Shown here one piece after another: positions 36,290 through 48,290 of a stretch of 64,000 bases of DNA (positions are counted from its first letter, which is position 1; every line of letters begins with the position of its first letter). The stretch lies in NCBI GenBank assembly GCA_907163375.1, contig CAJQUW010007092.1, positions 62,001 to 126,000 of the forward strand, in the 5' to 3' direction. The stretch comes from Prostheceraeus crozeri (taxonomy: Eukaryota; Platyhelminthes; Polycladida; Euryleptidae). The translations under genes were made by a program, and so were the position numbers. Below the pieces are notes generated by a model, which worked only from the letters and a program-made list of their open reading frames with translations, searched no databases and was not told the origin of the DNA.

Positions 36290-36456
36290 CAGTAAAACCT
36301 CCCTTCCGGACAACCTCTACAAGCGGTCACCTCTAAAATAGGACCACGTTGCGTCCTCCCATGAAAACATAAAGATTTACTTCTTTATATGAGCCACCTC
36401 TGTAAATAGACAACTTAAAGTGTCCCATAGGTGGTCTACTAATAGAAGTTTCAGTT
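36290..36456. repeat. Pogo/Tigger-like MITE
   Basis: The left end CAGTAAAACCTCCCTTCCGG follows TA. The right end reads, reverse complemented, CTGAAACTTC...GTAGACCACC and precedes TA. CAGTNAAACCTC is the typical terminus of pogo/Tigger elements. At 167 bases it is a short non-autonomous copy with diverged ends. Confidence 0.5.
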
Positions 36457-37389
36457 TATATTTGAAACTTTTATATTCATGCTTTAAACGTATTAGTAAT
36501 ATGACATTGACTGCATAAATTGAATGACAACATGATTTTCATGTCATTATCATAACCATCTATTATGTGAGCGTGTAAATCAGATGTCTCTTAACGTGAA
36601 ATAATCGAGTTTATGTTGTGAAGCTCAACACTCCCTCCATCACTCATGAAAATTGAGCAGAAAATATCATCTGCTCCAAACTGTAAAGTGGAGATGTTTT
36701 CTGCGAACAATTAAATTTCTATTATCTCTACTGCTTTGGACAATTATTAATCGGTAGATTTTTTGGCAAACAAATGAAACGATTTTTTGTTACCAATTCA
36801 TAATTAGAAATTGATGAATACAGTGATGGAATCATAGAATTAAACAGGTCCTCTCTTCTTCTGTTTGACTAGAAAGGAAGCATTGGAACATGTAACGTTA
36901 ATGAAATGTCACAATCTGCTGACATAATACCATAGCAATCGAATAATGAGCAGCTAGCTCAACATTAAACACGCCAAATTGTGCGAAATTTCAGTGACTG
37001 TTATCAACCGGATCACTCAGCAAAGAGACAGTCGATGTCAAGTTCTATAGAGAAGTTTGTGAACGTTTTTTCGTGCGCCTGCTAACTTTTTTAGTAATAA
37101 TCGGAGGACCCAACGTTATCGAGAAAACTTTTGTGCAATGATCTAAATTCTTCGAAACTGAAGAAATCGTGACGATCAGAGCATTTTGAAGGAATTCAGA
37201 GCTATCCGCAAGCGACGCACGACTATTTTTCCTATCTCCACATGGTATTAAAAAATTCTTTTTGCCCACTTAGTAAGATCCTGCATGTGCCATCGTCTTG
37301 AATCAGCTTGCACTTCTAGCAAAATGACACGCTTAAACAAACTAATTCTGCGCATGGAATAAAACAGTGTGGAAAGTTTTTGATCTAAG
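36457..37389. other. Intergenic DNA
   Basis: Nothing recognised. Confidence 0.5.
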
Positions 37390-37588
37390 GGTCCATTGGC
37401 ACCGTACGCGGTGCGTGCTCACGCGTCAGATTTTTCGTTCAGAACTTTGATAAACCTATGGGGCTGTTCACACAGAGACGCGCGGGTCCGTGCCACGTCC
37501 GATGTGAACTGCCCCAATACGCTTATTAAGGCTCTGAACGAAGGAGTGAAGAGGTGCCATCCCTCGCCGCGGTCGGTGTGAATGGAAC
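37390..37588. repeat. Palindromic GC-rich MITE, copy 1
   Basis: The two halves are diverged reverse complements: the left begins GTCCATTGGCACCG and the right (reverse complement) begins GTTCCATTCACACCG. Both contain TTCGTTCAGA, a GATAAACC/AATAAGCG word and GGGGC-GTTCACA. The centre is GC- and CpG-rich (ACGCGCGGG). A second partial copy lies at 55612-55733. A target duplication is not clear. Confidence 0.6.
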
Positions 37589-38744
37589 TTAAGCCAGCAG
37601 TTTCATTGCGTCAGCCTTGTGGTCATGAAACAAAGCACATTGATCCGTGGCAACCCTCTACAAACAGAGTGAATCGTTGATATCTTAGGATGATCTCACT
37701 TCAACTTATGACTTATCTTAGGATGATATTTATGCAAGGATGAGTAAGAATATGAATATTTCATAAAATCCTTGATCTCTGAGTCAGCAGCATGGACTGT
37801 TGGTCTGTTGCACATCATTAATTTGTCATATTGTCTTTCGTGCTTGCAAGACGGAGAATCACGGCGTCTCATAGAGAGTAAAGAGCAAAGCATTTCGGTT
37901 CACCTACAGGCAGCTTGACGTTCACATATGCAACGCGGGAAATGCTTGAGCTGGCAGCCATTAAAGTGAAATTTTGACAAAGGTGAGGAATGACATTTCA
38001 GGAAGAACAGAGAAAAGATTTGTGGGTGACGAATTCTTGTTCATAACTATGATTCGGAAATGATTCATTGGATCGTAGGCAATTATGGTCTTCAATCCCA
38101 GAACTGATCAACGCTAGGCATTCACATTTATTTACCACCTCGTGTTTCCACAGATGTGCTGTTATCCGATCTATAAAGAGTAATCAGAAATGAATGCACT
38201 TTAATTATTAGGTCACAATTTATTGATTGATTTGATCGTACTTGAAATGTTGTCATATCTCTTTCCATCAAACAAATTTGGTAGAATGATGACGGCATCA
38301 GATACACTGACGACTCAACCTATTATCACCAGATCAATTAATTACAAGATTTTAGAACAGCAATAAAAGAAACATAACTTGTATCGCGTCCGTCTTCATC
38401 GAACTAACAAGATAGGAACATGCGAGTGTATGCACTGTAGTAATGCATTCTACTCTCACGTAAGCAATGTAATTTACGGATTGTTTACAGGATTTTAAGG
38501 ACATTGATGTTTGGTATGCAATACATTTAGTGTCACATTATCACAAAGCATTTTCAAAGTATGTAATGCCTGCAATAATGCATCAACATTTAAGTTCAAC
38601 TGTGAATACAGCTTCATATTTAATACATGAATTTATTGTCCATTTTTTTATATTCATGGAACATAGACACAACATTGCATATTGCGCTTTCAAAAGCAAA
38701 ATATTTACACTTAATTGAATAGCTCATTGCTGCCGTCAGATGAT
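37589..38744. other. Intergenic DNA
   Basis: Nothing recognised. Confidence 0.5.
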
Positions 38745-39166
38745 TACAATCGATTGTTTGTTCCTGTCAAATAATGGCAATTTATTTATTGGTGCGTCAA
38801 ATAGTTTCAATTATTTGGTGTGTAAAATAGTTGAAATTGATTGATTGTTGTCGTCAAATAATTGCAATAAATTGATTGGTGCGTCAACAAGTTGAAATCA
38901 ATTGATTGTTCAAATAATTGTAAAATATTGGTTGATGTGTCAAATAGTTGCAATTTTATTGGTTGGTGCGTCCAATAGTTGCACTGATTTTTCCTGTCAA
39001 AAAGATTATTGAAATCAATCCATTGTTCCTTTCAAATAATTTTAATATATTAGTTGTTGCTATCAAACAATTGCAATTAGTTGATTGGTGCGTGAATTAG
39101 TTTCACTGATTCATTGTTGCGTCCAATAGTCGCAATTGATTGATTGGTGTCATCAAATACCCACTA
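38745..39166. repeat. Degenerate minisatellite, ~30-40 base unit
   Basis: About a dozen diverged tandem units are built on GTCAAATAATTGCAATTGATTGATTGGTGC-like words (for example CAATTGATTGATTGG and GTGCGTCAA). Unit length varies by indels, so the array is old. Confidence 0.7.
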
Positions 39167-42100
39167 TCTTTTCGGCAAAAGCGTTGAAGCTTGATGATAA
39201 TGCACTCATTCAGAAGCCTAAGCTGTGCATCCTTATCATCTATTAGGGCATCACTAGTCGATACATCTTGCTCCGTCTTGTGAAAAAGCCAAAAAAATGC
39301 AAAAAATTAATCAACTTGCGCAATATCTTGTTAGTTTTTGACAAGCTGTCTTATCGTAATTTATATTGAACAAAATGAGGTGCTTTCTTGTGGAACAATA
39401 GCAAAATATCTTATAGTAAGGCATCTTGTGAAAAAGAAGAGCTCATCATATACACGTATGTTGCCAAAAATTGTTTGGACGACACAAATTACTGATCGAA
39501 ACATCTCCCTTGTGTAAGTTGTAAGTGAGACAGTTTAATCCCGCCAAAACGTACGACAGTTTGCAGCACAAGGTGCACAACTGAAATTGCACACACATGC
39601 ATGTTCTTATGTGCTTAAATTTAAATACTTTGATATAATGGATGACGGTTTTAAAAGCACACATTTGAAATTCCCTATCACATGTTTTATGCACAAGATT
39701 ATACCTTGAAATAAAGGGAACTTATTCAATAAAATGGCATTATCAAAATTAAAGGGCATTATTATTATGTAATAATAATATTATGTATTATTATGTATTG
39801 TATGTATAATAATATTATTGTGTAAAGGGCCCTTGAGTTAATAGCATAGCCATATACTGCTTTACATTTTCCTGAGCATTTTGAGGTGTCTAATGTATGG
39901 ATGTCGCCGGTCCGGTTGACGATTCTTTGCCGGTAGATGGCGGTGGATGCCGGATGCACCACTAATATCCCATTACGTGCGATGCAAATGTACATATAAA
40001 ACTACTCAGATTAGCGAATGAATTTGTGATCAGCAGTTGGATTTTAATACTTCAAATAATGTCGAATTAATGAAGGCCCTACTGCGATAACAGATTGGGA
40101 TTAGTCGCATCTAACTACGCGCAAGACTACAAAAATCGAAGTCAGTGTTTGCAATTCGGCAATATTGAATATTCATGTCAAAACAGACTTTACAGAGATC
40201 GTTGCAATGAGGGAATACTTGTATTTCATTTATAAGTAGTAAAGCAAGTACATTAACTGCATTTGTTAATACATGCGCATTCAATCTGACCAGTTAATCT
40301 GTTTAATCATTTGGTTTCACGAAAATTTGACCCTGAAATGTGCGTAAGCTTAGAAGTACTTTGAAATTATTCAAATATTTGCAATTGCTGTTACTGTTGA
40401 TGCCGAAATCTTAAAATAGCAGTGGAAAGTAGGAGAAGCTGATGGGAATTGGTTTGGAGACAGGGTATATACTAGCCAATATCCAAACACTAAATAAGTA
40501 AATCCGTAGTTATTGAGCTAAAGACAGAACAGGTGGTGTAGCTAGGACGGTAAATAGGCTTAAGATTCTGTGGGTCAATCTTGCAAGAACGATCGCAAAT
40601 GTTGCGGTAGATCTTGTGGATCTTTCCCTTAATCTTATTCAACCTGTAAAAAATAGGGAAATCTTGCATTGCAAGATCTTACAGTTTCTTGCACGATCTT
40701 CCGGCAGATGCGTAGGATGTCAGTGCAAGATTTTTGGCATTTTTGCAAGACATGCAGAATAGTGATGGAGTCCAGTGAAAGCATCATTGGCTGAGAAGCT
40801 ATATCTACTTGTGACTGAAATGTTTTCTCGGAAATTTCACATCATCGCACAGACATCGTCTTCTCACATTGTGATTATTCCTGTATTCAACGACATACTG
40901 CAGCACCACAGCAATTTCTACTTACAATCAGCGAGTGAGTGAGGAAACCTGGTGTATTTCCGTGGTTATCGTTGCGTTATAATTGTCCCAAGATGTTATG
41001 AAAAGATGAAATAGGCAAAGATCCTCAGGGAATCAATTGCTGTGGGAAAGCGTTTTTGTCTGATGAGAATTGGTAGAATACGTGAAAGTTACTGTATCAT
41101 CTGTTACAGTTGAGTTACAGCGCATTCTCGCTTCCTTTGTCATTTCCTTGCAGTACATGATGACTCACCTGAAGGATTCTCTCCGCCGCAGACACAACGG
41201 CGCTGTCGACCAGTGTGGGAGGTTCCAATGCACCCACTTGACCGGAAACTCGTCATAGAATGTGCACCGAGCTGCTGCCAATCTCTCTAGACAGCGCGGC
41301 GACATGAGAGTTCAGTCGAGTGCAACGGAGCTGGAACGGTGGAGATCAGACGGGCCGCCATGTAGCGCTGTGTCAATGTTGACATGATCTTGGGCACAGC
41401 CGGATCTCGTTGATTCCACATCGATTTGATAGACAGGAAAATCGTCATCAATATATGGAGATGACAGCATAGGATTTCATAGAGTAGACAATTCATGATA
41501 ACAAATAAAATTTTGTCAAATATGACACAGTTTGCAAAGTAATTAGTTGTCATCGCATTGTACAGAATCAAGAAAGTTATTATTCCATGTCAACCCAATG
41601 GACGGGGTTCAACCTGTGTGTCCTGAGGCGCTCCAGAGTGGGTGCATGTTTTCGGGGCAGACTTTACCCAGTGTGTGCCCCGAATCGTGTGCGGTGGGTG
41701 CATGTGCACCGCCACAGACTGTTGGGATGGGATCAAAATATCTCACCTCCAGTAAATACAGCAATTCACTTTCAAAACTTATTGGATGGAAATTGAGCAG
41801 CTTGGATTCTGCATGTGCGTTCAATGATTGCTTTCTTTAACTTGTTGAGCAACAAATGATGATTCATCCATAGTGCAATTATTATTTCAAATTGCTCATA
41901 CGAAGCTTACTCATTCACATTTATTTCTGAAATCATCTTCAAGTTTCACTCAAACATTGAAAGATTAAATTTATAAATGTACTTTCAACTGCATTAACGC
42001 CGCCATCATTGTGCAAAATGGAATGTCTTTTATAGCACGATACATTGTCTTTTCACTGCTGTCACATGCTTGGAATTGGTCGTCAAAAAAAGATGAACAA

Positions 42101-44633
42101 TACAATATGGTGACGATAAGTCTAAGTAAGATAAGATAAATCTTGACGAAAAGCATATGTTCCAAAATGGCGCTTTTTTCTGTCCCTAGAGACTTTGCGA
42201 TGGTGTGAAATCTACAAATGAGCTTTTCCCATGAAATCTTGCATGACTAGTGCATTTTTGGTCTTTTGTCTTGCTTATTTCCTGAGATTGCAGTTGATCA
42301 AGTGGGTCTGTGGCGCAGTCATTAAAGGAGAAAAAAGCAATTTCTTGTTTCTTGGGTACTTGATGTCATATCTTGATGATTGAAACATCTGATGTGTGTT
42401 TTCGCTGTTGTTTTAATTAGCAAACATTCAAATGCCGCAAAAAGATCGATGGATTCAACTTTCTTTACAATATGTCACTGAGTTTCACACGCTCTATTGC
42501 TGAAATGACTATGATTATACCTTTTCATCTTATGTATTTATCTCGTCATTTTCAGCTACTTGACAAGTATTTGACAGTCTGACATCCATCCTTGTGATTG
42601 AGAGATACTCTGGATTCATTTCAGCCGATTATTACATCTCAATTCGCATCACAACCTCTATGACCGCCCGCAGAGTCACTTGTCGGGCTTTCTTCTCCAC
42701 ACGACACCATCGGCATTGGGTTTGAGGTCGAGGATGAACACATAATGAAATCATCCGCCGTTGATGAGAATTTTTATGGGCCATTCGTGTGATGTTTGAG
42801 CGCAAATCGGAGCTCCAGGTCTTTCGGGCATATCCGGACAGCCGTGGAGTCATTGTAGTGAGTGCTAGAATTTCCTATGAAGTCACCGCCATTTTATTTG
42901 GAAATTTGAATGAAATGACCGCAGGTCGAGAATTTATTAGGACGAGAACAAAGTCATTACTGAGATGCAAATTGCGAATTCATGGAATGAGATCTTCAAG
43001 AGATTGAGGAGAGATCAGGGGACAGGCTGCTTGAAATAATTGGACTTCTTTATTGGTTCAGATCAAAAATAGAATTGCTGAAAAGTTTGTTCTTAAATGC
43101 AAGGTTTTAGCGATAACTCTATTCGTGTGAAGTACGATGTTTATCAATGTTATGCACGAACTCCATTGAATCAACCGAACACCTTCAATGGCGGGCATCT
43201 GCTGAATGTCGTAAAATATGTTTGCAAGCCTTTCCGGATTTTTTTAGAAATAAGAGTTTATCCAGTACATCAACTTTTTAAAATCTTTATCGGTATAAGG
43301 AAGTATAAGTATTTCGTCATTGTGAAAACACAAGTTTTCATGAAAGAAGTACAACAGTCTACTTATTGCGATGATCAAGCGATTTCTCTTAAAACATTTA
43401 TTTAAGCTGGTGCAGGATACTTCATCAGATCTTTAATGCAAAGAAGTATTCCAATCAAGAAAGAAGACAGAAAGAAAGAAAGAGAGATAGAGAGATCAAA
43501 TTCGAAACTTTTTCATCATAATAACAAGATGACTGACTGTATCGGAATAACATACTGAACTTGCTACATACAGGAGCGCACGTCATTAGTAAATCGTTGA
43601 TGTCGTTGTATTCTTGAGGTCATTTTGATTCATTATCTGTTTAAAAATGTATTAATGACATACCTGACGCAGGTACAGATTCAATGACAGAAAAGTAAAC
43701 TACGGCAACAATCATATTGAAACTGACCTATCTATCGTGAATAAGATACTGTTTAGCGAAATTTGGTGCTGTAATCCTTTGATTTACGCCTGTTGAGTCT
43801 TTTGCAGTGTCAAGTTCAATATAGGAGAGACATTTTTTATGTTTGTCTGTACATCATTGAATTTGATTCCAACAAGTACACGTATATATTATATAATGTC
43901 AAAATTGCTTTTAAAAGATAACACAACATTCACTTGCAAATGTACTGTGATGCTGTTCTATACATGCTATTCCATGTATGCATCTGGAGAATAGAATTCT
44001 GGGAGCAACATCAATGACGCGTCAATTTTTTATCATCAACTGTAGGCCTATGACAGAATAGATGCGCATCGGATGAATGTTTGTATCGATTTCAGATATC
44101 GATAAGGATGTTTGCGCTCGATATATGCAGATGCACTTGCTTTGCTTCGATCAAACAATGACGATGATATATTTTTACAAGATTTTTACAATATTCTTGA
44201 CTGAAGTTTTCACTTTCAAGAAAAGATGAAAACAGTCATTCGTTCTCTACGTTTTGGAACTTAAGTTTACTTTTTCGCGTCTCACAAAATTGTCAACTTG
44301 GTAGCTGAGATTGAAAATGGTCACTGTAATCACACCGTTAATTTCCCATTGAACTTTCACAGCGGTAGCAAAATTTTCAAGCTATTAATTTACTCACTAC
44401 TTATTATTTATTTCCAGTAGAAATGATTTTAAGAACAAAATATATTTAGAATGGCTGAATAGTTCTCTTATACGGTTATGAAAATAATTTTGGAATTCAT
44501 AGAATCGCACTTCCGATTCTTTGACACTTGAACATGAAAATCATGATGAATTGAATCTACAATGAAATGAGCTATCACAATAAGCAGTCAGCATTTTTTT
44601 ATTGATCCGATCGATGATCTACAGCAGAATTTG
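39167..44633. other. Long intergenic region
   Basis: An AT trinucleotide-like tract lies at about 39761-39824. At 40570-40755 the words TTGCAAGA and CTTGCA recur about seven times, partly inverted, without a clear unit. A short stretch 41156-41258 follows a good splice-acceptor-like CCTTGCAG and is open and GC-richer, so it could be a lone exon, but no partner exon is evident. A GA-rich microsatellite is at 43458-43498. The frames at 42632-43007 are unassigned. Confidence 0.4.
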
Positions 44634-44641
44634 CTTTGAAG

Positions 44642-45393
44642 CAGAGATGCAGAGTCGGAGTCGGAGTTCCAGAGTCCTATAATTTTTGCTGGAGTCGGAG
44701 TCCTATCAAATGATAGGACTCCAGACTCCGGCCAATGACTAGACCCGAAATATAATACAAACAACTTATTTATCCTCGTGCATAGCTGTCAGTGTCTTGA
44801 TGTCAACTTTGTCCGTCAAACAAAACTTCAGAGACACTGCTGCATGGAAAGCTTGCAATAGTTGAAGGAATGAACCGTGAAAGTGAGAAAATGATTGTCT
44901 TTTCACTCGGTGCTATAATAGAGAAGACAAGCCTTCCTAGCCTCGATCACACCTACGCACCAAAGGTCACATCAGAGAAAAAAATGAAATACTAGCTTGT
45001 TTGAGAACATTGCCTCTTCACCCTCACACTAATCGTGTATGATGTCTCCTCCAAAGCGCGTATTAAAATCGAAAGTGTACTCATATTCTTTAAAGAAGGA
45101 TGGGGATTTCCTGCCTGGTAGAGACTGGAGAAAAACAGTGTGAAGCACACATCAGCAAGATGGGATGAGGCAAGTCGCATGCATCCAACTTAAATCCAAA
45201 AACCAACTTTGATTAACTTTCATCGAAAATGATTGATAATTGGTACAGCAATGATCACTAAAGACATGTTTAGGCAAGCCTATAATGATCTATGATGTAG
45301 GTTACCAGTTTTTCAAAAAACTAGGCTATAGGCTATATATACTTGCCACCTGGAGTCGGAGTCTTATCAAAATGATAGGACTCCGCATCCCTG
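44642..45393. mobile_element. Non-autonomous hAT-type DNA transposon
   Basis: The left end is CAGAGATGCAGAGTCGG and the right end (reverse complement) is CAGGGATGCGGAGTCC. The perfect 8-base duplication CTTTGAAG stands at 44634-44641 and 45394-45401. GGAGTCGGAGTCCTATCA and ATGATAGGACTCC repeat near both ends and can pair. The 752-base element has no recognisable transposase frame. Confidence 0.88.
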
Positions 45394-45401
45394 CTTTGAA
45401 G

Positions 45402-48090
45402 AATAGCATTTTCCTTGTTATGTCCTCCATTTGTATGTATTTGACAATGATTGCCGGAATCTAACTATCTCAAGTAAACACATTTGAAAAGTTCCTTACT
45501 GAGCTTACGATTGACAGCATCAAACGTTGGATTGACTTGGAATGTGAGGATGTATTTATCTTTTGTGTAAGTTTGATGAATATAAACAACCCACTCCATA
45601 TCTACGGCTTTTACCACTACCGCATCTGTTTCACAACTACAAGGTGCAAACAATCGACTTTTATCATTCGTTTCATTCATTTTAAGATGAGCTCGTGATT
45701 GAATTTAAAGAAAATCTTGGCGTCGTATAGTCGAAGACGTACAGCGGTCCATGATTGGTTTCCTGAAGAGGTTCTCCATCGGTTGTCCATGCAACTTTGA
45801 GCGTCGACTTTTGAGGCTTCATACAATGTACTGTACATGCATTCAAGTAATTTTAGATAAATTGATAAGAAGAGACATTGTGTGATCTCCTCACTATGGC
45901 CATCATAGAAGCAGACACAGAAAAGAAGGCAATGCTTTACTTTCACTGTCTGCAGATAGATTATCTTCACAACAATTTTTTGAAGGATGAAGATGAGTTA
46001 AGTCGATGACTTATGTCCTTTACTGAAAACAGTTGGCCCATGCAAAGCTTGCTTATCAAACAAGATGTGAGCCTACTTTTTTCATTCATGTACAGATCGT
46101 TATGTGCGCAAGAACTCACAGTGTGACCGTGCACCATGCTCTTAAGTGAGCGCTATATTTTGCGTCCATATTCTATCATATCATGTCAGCTTTCATCGAT
46201 GCGCTAAAATAAATCTAAATGTCATTATGTATATTATTCTATGACCAAAGCAATTATTTAAGGCATCTCTCTCTTGCTCTTTTCAGCGACATGTCCTTTA
46301 AATCGTGGACAAGTTAGTGTACAGGAAAAAATTAGTACTCTATAAAATATCTTGGACAGTTGAGCTGAAAATCAAATTTTTTACAAGAAGATGTGGTCCT
46401 CTTATTCTAATAAGTAATCGTGAAGATGTGGTTCTCTTATTCTAATAAGTAATCGTATTCAGGTTTGTTGAAATAGTTTTTACTTCGTTGAATCTAAAAT
46501 ATTGCATGTATTTCGACTCTTTGCCTGAAATTGATAGAAAGGAAAATTTTACACAGGTTCAAAAAATTCAATCAAACATCAATTCTTAGTGTTTCACTGC
46601 TTATTTAATTGGGTAGTATTCCAGAGGATTTTGAAAATGGCCAAAAACTCATTAACTTTCCCATTTTTCAATCTGCAGCGTAGTACCAAAGAGAAAATAA
46701 TTCAAATGTGTCATGTGAAAATAAAGCCCCAGATACAAGACATCTATGCAAATATAACTTTTCTTTACATTGCATAATGACTTTAAGAGACAATAACAAA
46801 TTCGATCCTGCATAATTTCACAAGTAAAATGGAAGGACATAGTAACATGGAACACGAATGTTGTTCCACACAGGACCTGTCAAGACTGGGAGATCCCATC
46901 TGAATTCACTGTATTTTTCTTGCGTCATCCTATCCTCCTCCACCGCGTCAAATATCAACAAACCTCAATTCATCTGACTCAGTGAAGACGTCTCACTGTT
47001 TCACCAGACATGCTTTGCAGGGAACCACTTGCGTCATATTCAAAGCAATGAACTGCTGACAGGGTTTTGAATTATCCTGATGAGAGTGAGTAATCGTCTG
47101 CAGCCGGTGTGCAATCCATTAATGTACGTTGAGCTGTAGAAAGGAAAATAGGATTAAGAATAAGTCGTTCACACCTCCATCTGTTCAAGGATATGGAAGC
47201 TTCCATAAAATTGCGTCATAGTCGAAGAGTAAAGATTTTTGAAGATCATTAATTTGCACTTGAGAGCAGAATTTCGTGTTACAAACAGAATTTATCGACT
47301 GATCATGTGTTGCGTGAGCTCTAATTTCTATAAATTTGAAATTGAATTACTAAAGCTGCATGCAATTCGACTTTAATTTTGATCACTTATCTGCTAATAA
47401 CAGCTTTCTCATAAGCGGCATTAAAGATTGATAGAGGAATCAGAAAAATTAGAGAGGTAGGATTACATGAGCGTTTAGTAATTAAATTATACTCGGTAAC
47501 TTTGAGACAGGCTGCACAGGCAGCCGGAGTCGTTGATTCTATTCGCGTCCAACCTGACACGTTCTAAATTCTATGGAAGAAATTTCATGCCGTAAATATT
47601 TGATTTTTAAAGATGAATTAAGAAAACAGCAGCTGGGGTGCTGAATTAACTTGTATAAGCCTACGCAAGATTGAAATTACAAAGTCAAAATGTGACAAAC
47701 ATAAATAATACATGCAAAACACTTTTTCGAAGCTTCGCAAAGCCTTTCAAACTGACGAGGAGGACTACTGTCTGTATAATTTTCTCTTACAATATATACA
47801 TATACGAACAAGTTGAAATTTGAAACTTCATTTGTCATATTTCGGTCGACACAAATTTTGCTGAAGATAGACAGAAAACTAATTTTTCGAGCTTCTTCAG
47901 AATAACTTGAACAATCTCATTAGGAGGCACACTTCGTCAGATAAATTGCGGCGGAGGCAATTGTTGGAAGAGCTTCCTCGTCAGCCCTGCACAGCACTGT
48001 ACAACTTCCATAACAGCATGAATATTATGAATGCTGCCATTAAGTATGTTGGTAGCTTAAATAACAGGAGTGAGCAGTTTGCCGGTTAAG
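45402..48090. other. Intergenic DNA with a 35-base tandem duplication
   Basis: At about 46387-46456 a 35-base unit containing TCTTATTCTAATAAGTAATC occurs twice in tandem with one difference. No gene is supported. Confidence 0.5.
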
Positions 48091-48290
48091 TGGCCTTGTG
48101 GTAGAGTGTTCGCTCTGCGTTCCGGATACCTGGGTTCAAACCTCGGTGGCGTCAAACCTAGAACTTTCAAAATAGGTGCACTCTGCATTCTTGCTAAACA
48201 CTCAGTACAAAAGAATGAGAGTGGATAAATGGAACTCGGCCACATGGAGGAGAGGCGCATTGCCTGATGTGCTTCCGAGTATCAACAATG
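48091..48290 (+). repeat. tRNA-derived SINE, family B, copy 1
   Basis: The head has a box-A-like TGGCCTTGTGGTAGAGTG and a clean box B GGTTCAAACC (48133-48142). The body contains GTCAAACCT, GCATTCTTG-TAAAC, GAGAGTGG-ATAAAT, CCACATG and ATGTGCTTCCGAGTA, all repeated at 55736-55925. Confidence 0.7.

Noticed and set aside
41156-41258. Possible lone exon after CCTTGCAG
   Set aside because: Too short, no partner exons or recognisable residues; kept only as a note in the region entry.
42632-43007. Overlapping 72-73 codon frames on both strands
   Set aside because: Mutual shadows with no recognisable domain.
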